From assembly GCA_945907085.1 (NCBI GenBank), contig CAMDSS010000157.1, forward strand, positions 1 through 5,076: a stretch of DNA of 5,076 bases. The letters run 5' to 3'. The translations under genes and the position numbers were made by a program. Numbering within the stretch: position 1 is the first letter of the stretch; every line of letters begins with the position of its first letter. Positions 1 through 4,925 of the stretch are shown here, one piece after another. This stretch comes from Cyanobium sp. NIES-981. Lineage in GTDB: Bacteria; Cyanobacteriota; Cyanobacteriia; PCC-6307; Cyanobiaceae. The notes below the pieces were generated by a model. It saw only the letters and a list, made by a program, of their open reading frames with translations, was not told the DNA's origin and ran no database searches.

Positions 1-167
1 CCGGTCACCACCACGGGCAAGCCATCCTGCTGGGCCAACTGGGCCCCCCTCTGCTCCCGGGCCACATCCCCCCCCAGCACCAGGATCATCTGGGGAGGGG
101 GAGAAGCCGGCCACCACCAGCCCCGGGACAGCCACAGCAAGCCAGCGGCACCGGCCATGAGTGCCAT
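1..167 (-). CDS. YdcF/DUF218-family membrane-anchored protein, N-terminal part (cut by left edge)
   Basis: From the ATG at 167-165 about 55 residues are visible before the edge. They comprise a hydrophobic stretch (about residues 5-20, rich in Ala, Leu, Gly and Trp, with WWWP at 17-20), a Pro-rich linker, then MILVLGGDVARE and, near the cut, LPVVVTG. A beta-strand ending in VLGGD followed by an Arg/Glu helix and a VVVTG strand is typical of the DUF218 (YdcF/SanA/ElyC) fold. Those proteins are usually anchored by one N-terminal membrane segment, and some act in envelope or lipid-carrier metabolism; the substrate here is unknown. The start is uncertain. The same frame is open back to GTG at 218 (adds a basic Pro/Arg-rich leader) and to GTG at 287, which sits five bases after the tsaB stop and behind a GAGG. 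The gene lies downstream of tsaB on the same strand, so co-transcription is likely. Confidence 0.75.
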   Translation of the reverse strand, partial: MALMAGAAGLLWLSRGWWWPASPPPQMILVLGGDVAREQRGAQLAQQDGLPVVVT

Positions 168-217
168 CCGCTTCAGGGAACTTTTGCGCCTTGGCCGGCG
201 TGGGGGTGTTCGCGCCA

Positions 218-246
218 CTGATTGACGCCCCGCTGATTGACGCCCC
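218..246. repeat. Two-copy 15-bp tandem repeat
   Basis: CTGATTGACGCCCC occurs at 218-231 and again, identically, at 233-246, giving a period of 15 bp. It lies between tsaB and the safest YdcF start. If translation of the YdcF-like gene begins at GTG 287, the repeat reads in frame as GRQSAGRQSV, so it could be either intergenic or a small in-frame duplication in a basic leader peptide. Confidence 0.8.
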
Positions 247-257
247 CCCGAGGGGCG
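241..257. other. GC-only hairpin and start of a G-tract cluster
   Basis: CGCCCC at 241-246 pairs with GGGGCG at 252-257 across a five-base loop. No T-tract follows in either direction, so it does not look like an intrinsic terminator. It is followed on the + strand by G runs at 260-265, 275-280, 309-312, 317-319 and 325-328, i.e. on the template strand of the leftward genes. It may simply reflect extreme base composition. Confidence 0.35.
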
Positions 258-292
258 GCGGGGGGAGTTGCGACGGGGGGTACCCACGGCCC

Positions 293-931
293 TCAGACCT
301 CCCCCACCGGGGAGGTGGGATAGAGGGGCAACACCGGCTGCCAGGGCGCCTCGATGCCCGCAGAGGCCGCCAGGCAGGCCAGATGCAACAACTCATCCAC
401 ATCCGCAGGCAGCTCCGGGATCGCGGCCTGCTGGGGCCCGGCCGGCAACTCCGAAGCGCTCGCGTAGAGCTTGGGGGCAGCCCATTCCTCCATACCACCC
501 CAGGCGTCGGGATTGAAGCCATGGGCGCCCGGGCCATAACAACCGGCAACCACCCCCCGGCGCGGCAAGGTCTGGACCAACCAGGTCGGCTGCTGCAGCT
601 GCAGCCGCCGGGCAATCAGCAGAAAACTACCCACCCCATCGAGGGGCACCCCCAACTGCTCGGCCAGGGTGCGGGCCATCACCACCGTCAACCGGGTGCC
701 CGTAAATCCCCCTGGGCCAAGGGCCACCGCCAAACGGCCAATCTGCGGCCACTGTTCGGCCGGCAACACCGCTTCCACCGCATTGAAGAGCTGGTTGGAG
801 AGGGAACGGCCCAAGGGGAACGCCTGGCTTCGGCCCGCAGGGTTGCCAGCAAAAGCACCCTGGCCATCAAGGGAGGCCACCCCTACGCCAAGCACCTCGC
901 TGGAGCTGTGCAAGGCCAACACCAGGCTCAT
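293..931 (-). CDS. tsaB: TsaB-like tRNA threonylcarbamoyladenosine (t6A37) biosynthesis protein
   Basis: This 212-residue protein matches the usual TsaB length (about 200-230). TsaB is the inactive ASKHA-fold paralogue of TsaD. It scaffolds TsaD and TsaE, which together transfer threonylcarbamoyl-AMP (made by TsaC) to A37 of ANN-decoding tRNAs in the cytoplasm. Visible signs are the N-terminal strand LVLALHSSSEVLGVGV (residues 3-18), the hallmark glycine loop GPGGFTGTR (72-80) followed by the helix and strand of the ASKHA half-fold, and an RRG segment (124-126) where family members carry a DARRG-like motif. The first loop has His8 where many TsaB proteins have Asp, which I believe is common in cyanobacterial members. 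The ATG at 931-929 follows the ycf34 stop by ten bases (932-941), suggesting one transcript; a GAGAG about nine bases upstream is a weak ribosome-binding candidate. The stop TGA is at 295-293. Confidence 0.9.
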   Translation of the reverse strand: MSLVLALHSSSEVLGVGVASLDGQGAFAGNPAGRSQAFPLGRSLSNQLFNAVEAVLPAEQWPQIGRLAVALGPGGFTGTRLTVVMARTLAEQLGVPLDGVGSFLLIARRLQLQQPTWLVQTLPRRGVVAGCYGPGAHGFNPDAWGGMEEWAAPKLYASASELPAGPQQAAIPELPADVDELLHLACLAASAGIEAPWQPVLPLYPTSPVGEV

Positions 932-941
932 GGCCGCGCTC

Positions 942-1193
942 TCATGACGGCAGCACCACCCCTGGCCTCAGGCGCTGCCAGCGGCCAGGCTCGGCAAGAA
1001 AACTGGCGCAAGCGCGCACATCCCATTCCACGCCCACTCCCCCTGCCGGTAGATCTTGCACCTGCACGTGAATTCTTGGCTCGCTGGGGCTGAAATCGGG
1101 CCCAGCGCTGAGATGGTCCACACCGTGCTGGCGTTCCACCGCGTGGTAGGCCTGACATCGGTCGACCCAGTGGCAATCCACGCAGATGCACAT
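942..1193 (-). CDS. ycf34: Ycf34 family Fe-S protein
   Basis: The 83-residue product begins MCICVDCHWVDRC, with Cys at 2, 4, 7 and 13, followed by YHAVE (16-20), HGVDHL (23-28), PDF (32-34), a central variable stretch and EWDVRAC (56-62), then a closing RWQRLRPG (71-78). This is the whole Ycf34 family pattern at its usual length (about 80-90). In Synechocystis Ycf34 has been reported to bind an Fe-S cluster through the conserved cysteines and to affect photosynthetic electron transport; the exact role is unsettled. The reading frame continues further upstream, antisense to cca, but family conservation starts exactly at this Met, so the ATG at 1193-1191 is chosen. No clear Shine-Dalgarno site precedes it. 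It is the first gene of the leftward cluster ahead of tsaB, and its start overlaps the start of cca on the other strand. Confidence 0.92.
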   Translation of the reverse strand: MCICVDCHWVDRCQAYHAVERQHGVDHLSAGPDFSPSEPRIHVQVQDLPAGGVGVEWDVRACASFLAEPGRWQRLRPGVVLPS

Positions 1194-2439
1194 GCCGCCG
1201 CAGCTACACCAGAACGCCATTCTGGCGGGCCAAGTGCGCGAGCGCCTCAATCCTGCCGGCTGGCCCCTCCGCCCCGGGGCCTTTCCGGAGGGCACGGCCC
1301 TGGTGGGAGGGGCCGTGCGGGATGCCCTGCTCAACCGGCTCGGGCCGCGCCCGGATCTGGACCTGGTGGTGAGCGGTGATGCCATTGGCTTTGCCAAGGA
1401 CGCCTCGCGCCGCTGGGGGGGCACCTGCGTGGTCCTGGATGCGGACCACGGCATCGCCCGGCTGGTGATTCAGGGCTGGACCATTGACCTGGCCAGCCAA
1501 GAGGGGGGCTGCCTGGAAGCGGATTTGAGGCGGCGGGATTTCACGGTCAATGCGATCGCCCTGCCCCTGGGAGAGGGCGCAAGCCTGGTGGATCCCACGG
1601 GGGGCCTGGATCACCTGCAAAGGGGCCAACTGGTGGCGGTGCAGGAAGCCAATTTGGTGGCCGATCCCCTGCGGCTGCTCCGGGGGCTGAGGCTGGCCTC
1701 GGAACTGGGCTTTGAACTGGAGCCCCAAAGTCAGGTTTGGATCGAGCACCACGCCGCCTTGCTGGGCAATGTGGCCGGCGAAAGGGTGCTGGCGGAGCTG
1801 GAGAAACTGGCGGCAGCCCCCGGGGGTCACCGCGGGCTGCAGGCCTGCCAAACCATGGGGCTGCTCAAACCCTGGGGCGCCGATCCCTTGGCCCAGACCA
1901 GCCTGCAGGAGCTTTCTGAGCCAAATGCCCGGGCCCGGGGCCTGGGCAACGAAGAGCTGGCCTGGGCCCTGCCCCTGGCCCGCCTGGCTGCCCTCTTTGG
2001 CCGGGAAGCCTTGGATGGGCTCCGCAGCAGTCGACGCCTGCAGCAGCGCTGCCACGCCCTGCGCCATTGGCAGACCGCCGGCCCCAGCGGGCAGCTCAGC
2101 GAAACCGATCAGCTGCGCTTGCACCAGGAGCTGGAGGCCGACCTCCCTGCCCTGCTCCTGTTCTGGCACGAAGCCTCGGCCCAAGCCGCCCTGGATCGCT
2201 GGCGCGATCCAGCTGATCCCCTGTTTCACCCCCGCCCCCCCGTCGACGGCAAGGCCCTGCAGGACCACCTCGCCTTGAAGCCAAGCCGGCAGGTCGGCGA
2301 GCTGCTCCACCACCTCACCCTGGAGCGGGCCTTCGGGCGGCTCCCCGCAGCCCCTGAAACCTCCCCCGAAGGAATGGCCCAGGTGTGGGACTGCGCCAAA
2401 CGCTGGGGTAGAGGGAAATTCCCAGAGAAGGCGCCGTGA
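1186..2439 (+). CDS. cca: Class II tRNA nucleotidyltransferase (CCA-adding, or CC-adding only)
   Basis: Adds 3'-terminal CMP/AMP residues to tRNA without a nucleic-acid template. Seen in the 417-residue product: motif A GGAVRD (41-46) with the metal-binding pair D57/D59 in DLDLVV, motif B RRRDFTVNA (115-123), motif C around DPTGGLDHL (136-144), and ADPLRLLRGLRLASELGF (159-176) at the position of motif D. The helical neck/body/tail region is poorly conserved, and there is no HD phosphohydrolase motif. Two oddities: the motif A to B spacing seems about ten residues short, and motif D reads ADPLR rather than EDxxR. Both leave open a CC-adding specialist, as reported in Synechocystis and Deinococcus. 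Three starts are possible: ATG 1186, ATG 1192 (which shares CATG with the ycf34 start) and GTG 1234; homology begins clearly only near residue 36. None has a strong ribosome-binding site. The gene ends with TGA at 2437-2439. Confidence 0.9.
   Translation: MHMPPQLHQNAILAGQVRERLNPAGWPLRPGAFPEGTALVGGAVRDALLNRLGPRPDLDLVVSGDAIGFAKDASRRWGGTCVVLDADHGIARLVIQGWTIDLASQEGGCLEADLRRRDFTVNAIALPLGEGASLVDPTGGLDHLQRGQLVAVQEANLVADPLRLLRGLRLASELGFELEPQSQVWIEHHAALLGNVAGERVLAELEKLAAAPGGHRGLQACQTMGLLKPWGADPLAQTSLQELSEPNARARGLGNEELAWALPLARLAALFGREALDGLRSSRRLQQRCHALRHWQTAGPSGQLSETDQLRLHQELEADLPALLLFWHEASAQAALDRWRDPADPLFHPRPPVDGKALQDHLALKPSRQVGELLHHLTLERAFGRLPAAPETSPEGMAQVWDCAKRWGRGKFPEKAP
1209..1225. promoter_or_regulatory. 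Small inverted repeat at the ycf34/cca divergent junction
   Basis: CCAGAA (1209-1214) and TTCTGG (1220-1225) form a six-base perfect inverted repeat around a five-base spacer. It sits 16 bases upstream of the ycf34 ATG and, if cca starts at GTG 1234, in the only non-coding DNA between the two genes. It could be an operator for either gene or a chance feature of the cca N-terminal codons; no promoter boxes are recognisable around it. Confidence 0.2.
1552..1559. repeat. HIP1 octamer
   Basis: GCGATCGC, the palindromic HIP1 element over-represented in many cyanobacterial genomes, lies here inside the codons for motif B of cca (VNAIA region). A second copy is in crtB. Confidence 0.6.
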
Positions 2440-2518
2440 TTAACTCACAAGTGCAATGGCTTGACGCCAGAGGTTTCCCCTCACCTTCAAGACAGACAGT
2501 ATCTCCCCCCTTCTTTCC
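2440..2518. promoter_or_regulatory. Spacer and leader between cca and the RRM gene
   Basis: This is the only sizeable gap inside the rightward cluster. It holds a TTGACG (2461-2466) resembling a -35 box, but nothing resembling TATAAT at the right distance; CAGTAT (2497-2502) is too far downstream. Directly before the RRM start codon is a 17-base pure pyrimidine tract (2502-2518) and no Shine-Dalgarno sequence. No hairpin with a T-tract is present, so no intrinsic terminator for cca can be called. A promoter for the RRM gene here is inferred mainly from the gap length. Confidence 0.3.
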
Positions 2519-2953
2519 ATGAGCATTCGCCTCTACGTCGGCAACCTGCCACAGACCTTTGAAGCCAAAGAGCTCGAGGCTCTGTTTACTGGCGTGGGCG
2601 AAGGGGTTCGCTTTAAGGCCGTCAACGACCGGGATACCGGGGCTTGCCGCGGCTTCGGCTTCGCCAACGTGGACAGCCAAGCCATGGCCGATGCGGTGAT
2701 TGAACAGCTCAACGGCAAGGAATTCGGCGGCAACAGCCTGCGCATCGAGGTTTCGGAGCGTCGCGACTCCAACAGCGGCAGCACCGGCAGGGGTGCTCCT
2801 GGCAGCCATGCAGCCACCCCCACTGCAGCCCGCAAAGCAGTCAACAAAGTGGTGCATGCCGACAGCATCGAAACTGGGGCTCCCGATCCCCGCTGGGCTG
2901 GTGAACTGGCCAAGCTCAAGGGCCTGCTCGACAACCAAAAAGCAGCGTTCTGA
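2519..2953 (+). CDS. Single-RRM RNA-binding protein
   Basis: Residues 3-80 of this 144-residue protein form one RNA recognition motif. RNP2 is LYVGNL (5-10) and RNP1 is RGFGFANV (44-51), with the betaalphabeta-betaalphabeta spacing expected and a final strand LRIEV (74-78). Two RNP aromatic positions (Y6, F46) plus F48 are kept; the last RNP1 position, often Phe/Tyr, is Val51. A low-complexity Ser/Gly/Thr/Ala linker (81-122) leads to a tail DPRWAGELAKLKGLLDNQ (123-140) with a charged/leucine pattern that looks conserved rather than disordered. Cyanobacterial Rbp proteins are short single-RRM proteins, several cold-induced; some have a Gly-rich tail, which this one lacks. RNA targets cannot be read from sequence. 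The ATG at 2519 is preceded by a pyrimidine tract, not a ribosome-binding site. The hydrolase gene follows after eight bases, suggesting co-transcription. Confidence 0.9.
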   Translation: MSIRLYVGNLPQTFEAKELEALFTGVGEGVRFKAVNDRDTGACRGFGFANVDSQAMADAVIEQLNGKEFGGNSLRIEVSERRDSNSGSTGRGAPGSHAATPTAARKAVNKVVHADSIETGAPDPRWAGELAKLKGLLDNQKAAF

Positions 2954-2961
2954 GCCAGTCT

Positions 2962-3954
2962 TTGGCCCCAACTCTGCCGCCCTGGATTTGGCAGGGCCAC
3001 AGGATCAATCTTCAACGCGGCGGTGATCCTGCCAATCCCATCAAGGTGTTGCTGATCCACGGATTTGGCGCCTCGATAGGCCATTGGCGGCACACCTTGC
3101 CATCCCTGGCAGCCCAGGCCGATGTCATTGCCATCGACTTGCTGGGTTTTGGGGCCAGCGACAAGCCCCGCTCCCGGTTGGCGGACGAGCCGATCCAGCC
3201 GGGATCCGTGCGCTACTGCTTTGATCTTTGGGCCAGACAGGTGGCCGATGCGGCCATCAGCCTGTTTGGCTTCGGCGAAACCACCGGCAGCGAGGGCCCC
3301 CCGCTGCAGCCGGCAATACCCCCCGAACTGCACCTGATCGGTAATTCGATTGGCGGCATGGTGGCCCTCACGGCAGCTCGCTTGCTGGTGCAAGAGGGCC
3401 TCCCGCCGCAACAAGTGATTTTGATCGACTGTGCCCAGCGCACCCTCGATGACAAACGGGCTGCCGAGTTACCTGGCCTCGAGCGGATCAGCCGCCCCCT
3501 CTTGAAGCAACTGGTGCGTCGACGCTGGGTGATCGCACCCCTGTTTCGGCTGCTCGCCCAACCGGGGTTCATCCGCCGGGTCCTACAGAAGGCCTACCCC
3601 AGCGGCGCCCACCTGGACGAGGAGCTCATTGCCCTCTTGCACCGCCCCAGTACCGACCCTGGTGCCACCGAGAGCTTCCGCGGCTTTGTAAACCTGTTCA
3701 GCGACTACCTGGCCCCCGAGTTGCTGGTCGACCTGGCCGTACCCGTGCGCCTGCTTTGGGGCGCAGACGACCCCTGGGAAGATCCCAAAGAAGCCCGGCG
3801 CTGGGCCGAGACCTTCCCCTGCATTCAGGAGCTTCAAGTGCTGAGCGGGCTCGGCCATTGCCCCCAGGACGAGGGCCCGGAACGGGTCAACCCGATCCTG
3901 TTGCAATGGATAGGACGGTCCCAAAACCAGACTGCGCAACGGGAAACCGGTTAA
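2962..3954 (+). CDS. Alpha/beta-fold hydrolase, substrate unknown
   Basis: The 330-residue protein has a complete catalytic set: the oxyanion loop HGFGAS (33-38), the nucleophile elbow GNSIGG (127-132, Ser129), an acid in WGADDPW (266-272, Asp269 or Asp270), and His299 in GLGHCPQDEG. DLLGFGASDKP (59-69) after strand 4 is typical of the esterase/epoxide-hydrolase/haloalkane-dehalogenase superfamily and resembles the plant and cyanobacterial group that includes pheophytinase-like enzymes. The cap domain spans about 158-250. No signal peptide or membrane anchor is visible, so it is probably cytoplasmic. Substrate candidates (chlorophyll-phytol ester, lipid, or other ester) are inference only. 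The start is TTG at 2962-2964: it is the first start codon in the open frame, and the next (GTG near 3046) would remove the first strand of the fold. It lies eight bases after the RRM stop and ends with TAA at 3952-3954. Confidence 0.88.
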   Translation: MAPTLPPWIWQGHRINLQRGGDPANPIKVLLIHGFGASIGHWRHTLPSLAAQADVIAIDLLGFGASDKPRSRLADEPIQPGSVRYCFDLWARQVADAAISLFGFGETTGSEGPPLQPAIPPELHLIGNSIGGMVALTAARLLVQEGLPPQQVILIDCAQRTLDDKRAAELPGLERISRPLLKQLVRRRWVIAPLFRLLAQPGFIRRVLQKAYPSGAHLDEELIALLHRPSTDPGATESFRGFVNLFSDYLAPELLVDLAVPVRLLWGADDPWEDPKEARRWAETFPCIQELQVLSGLGHCPQDEGPERVNPILLQWIGRSQNQTAQRETG

Positions 3955-3971
3955 TCAGCAACCTTGAGGAA
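3955..3971. other. 17-bp convergent gene junction
   Basis: The hydrolase stop (TAA 3952-3954, rightward) and the crtB stop (TGA 3974-3972, leftward) face each other across 17 bases. There is no hairpin plus T-tract; the only palindrome nearby is AACCGGTT at 3945-3952, too short to be a terminator. The two transcripts probably overlap at their 3' ends or use factor-dependent termination. Confidence 0.5.
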
Positions 3972-4925
3972 TCAGCGAACCTGGGAAACCAAAAAGCTGA
4001 AAGGCAAATCCATTAATTTGCCCGCCTGTGGCACGAAGGCTCTTTTATTAAAGACGTCGTAGTTGTGCTGCTCGATCACATCAAGAATTCCCCGATATAA
4101 GCGAAGGGAAGCCCAAACCGGCCAGCGGGCATCAGGCGCCAACCAGCGCACGCCTGCCTCCGATCGAGCAAACCATTGTCTGGCCCGATCCAACTGGAAC
4201 TTCATCAAGGCCCGCCAATTGTCATTTAGCACACCAGACAACAATTCCGATTCAGAGTAATTAAACCGCTGGAGATCTTCCAAGGGGAGATAGATTCTGC
4301 CCCGGGCACGATCTTCACCAACATCCCGCAGGATGTTGGTGAGTTGGTTGGCGATCCCGAGCGCCACCGCCGCTTTGGAGGTATCCGGGCGATCGCTCCA
4401 GGGGGCCGTGGTGTAGGCCGCATCCAGCCCCATCACCTCCTGGGTCATCAAACCCACCGTTCCTGCCACCCGGTAGCAGTAGAGCTCCAAATCTTCGAAA
4501 CTGGCGTAGCGATGCTGCTGAAGGTCCATGCGCTGGCCTTCGATCATGTCCAGGTAGGCATGGAGCGGCTGGGGGAAATGCTCAATCGTGTCGAGCATCA
4601 CCAGATCCAGTCCATCGCGCACGATCCCAGAGAAGAGGTCCCGGGTGCGCTGCTCCCAACAATCCAGCCTGGCGGCAAGCTCTGCGACAGGCCGTTCTTG
4701 GGCCTCAGGGCTGTCCATCAGCTCATCGGTGCGGCGACACCAGACATAAATCGCCCAAATGGCCCGCCGTTTAGCCGGGGGCATCAACAACGTGCCCAAA
4801 TAGAAGGTCTTCGCCCATTCGGCGGTTTCCGCCCGGCAGGCCTCATAGGCCTGCTCCAAGCTGGGAAGCGGGGTGGAAGCCGTAGGCACGTCAGTCAACA
4901 AGGCTGAGGGAAGCGCCGGATTCAA
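3972..4925 (-). CDS. crtB: Phytoene synthase
   Basis: Condenses two geranylgeranyl diphosphates to 15-cis-phytoene, the first committed carotenoid step, probably at the thylakoid or plasma membrane surface. The 317-residue protein carries both Mg-diphosphate motifs of the squalene/phytoene synthase family, DELMD (67-71) and DVGED (201-205), within the signature NQLTNILRDVGEDRARGR (193-210). It also has the family stretches YVWCRRTDE (60-68) and YCYRVAGTVG (149-158). Length matches cyanobacterial enzymes (about 300-320). The open frame begins at TTG 4925-4923, whose TTGA overlaps the crtP stop; no ATG is in frame before residue 48. GTG at 4889-4887 is an alternative that removes 12 poorly conserved residues; conservation becomes firm around residue 23. 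The close crtP-crtB pairing on one strand implies an operon with coupled translation. HIP1 lies inside the gene. Confidence 0.95.
   Translation of the reverse strand: MNPALPSALLTDVPTASTPLPSLEQAYEACRAETAEWAKTFYLGTLLMPPAKRRAIWAIYVWCRRTDELMDSPEAQERPVAELAARLDCWEQRTRDLFSGIVRDGLDLVMLDTIEHFPQPLHAYLDMIEGQRMDLQQHRYASFEDLELYCYRVAGTVGLMTQEVMGLDAAYTTAPWSDRPDTSKAAVALGIANQLTNILRDVGEDRARGRIYLPLEDLQRFNYSESELLSGVLNDNWRALMKFQLDRARQWFARSEAGVRWLAPDARWPVWASLRLYRGILDVIEQHNYDVFNKRAFVPQAGKLMDLPFSFLVSQVR
4389..4396. repeat. HIP1 octamer
   Basis: This second GCGATCGC in the window lies in the crtB coding region. Two copies in 5 kb is more than composition alone would suggest, but too few to prove genome-wide enrichment. 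Confidence 0.6.

Noticed and set aside
161..1093. Long + strand open frame (310 codons) antisense to tsaB and ycf34
   Set aside because: Its translation is Gly/Arg/Pro/His-rich with no recognisable motif, and it lies opposite two genes with clear family signatures. High GC creates such antisense frames.
928..1191. Minus-strand frame ending in an ATGA overlap with the tsaB start
   Set aside because: The overlap looks attractive, but this frame is an Arg-rich shadow. The adjacent frame at 942-1193 encodes the full Ycf34 sequence.
1194..1454. Upstream extension of the ycf34 frame to 1454
   Set aside because: Family conservation begins exactly at MCICVDC; the extra 87 codons are antisense to cca and Ser/Arg/Pro-rich.
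1204..2313. Long minus-strand open frame (369 codons) opposite cca
   Set aside because: It mirrors the GC-biased codon pattern of cca, is Gln/Gly/Pro-rich without a domain, and cca has all catalytic motifs in the opposite direction.
2412..2422. GGGAAATTCCC palindrome near the end of cca
   Set aside because: It is an 11-base palindrome within the last cca codons with no loop or following T-tract, so it cannot be called a terminator or operator.
2461..2502. TTGACG and CAGTAT as a sigma-70 promoter for the RRM gene
   Set aside because: The two elements are about 30 bases apart, far from the 16-18 needed, so no promoter is called from them.
2533..3414. Minus-strand open frame (293 codons) across the RRM-hydrolase junction
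   Set aside because: It spans two well-supported rightward genes and shows no domain; treated as a shadow frame.
4344..4907. Plus-strand open frame (187 codons) opposite crtB
   Set aside because: No recognisable domain, and it lies wholly within the antisense of an unmistakable phytoene synthase.
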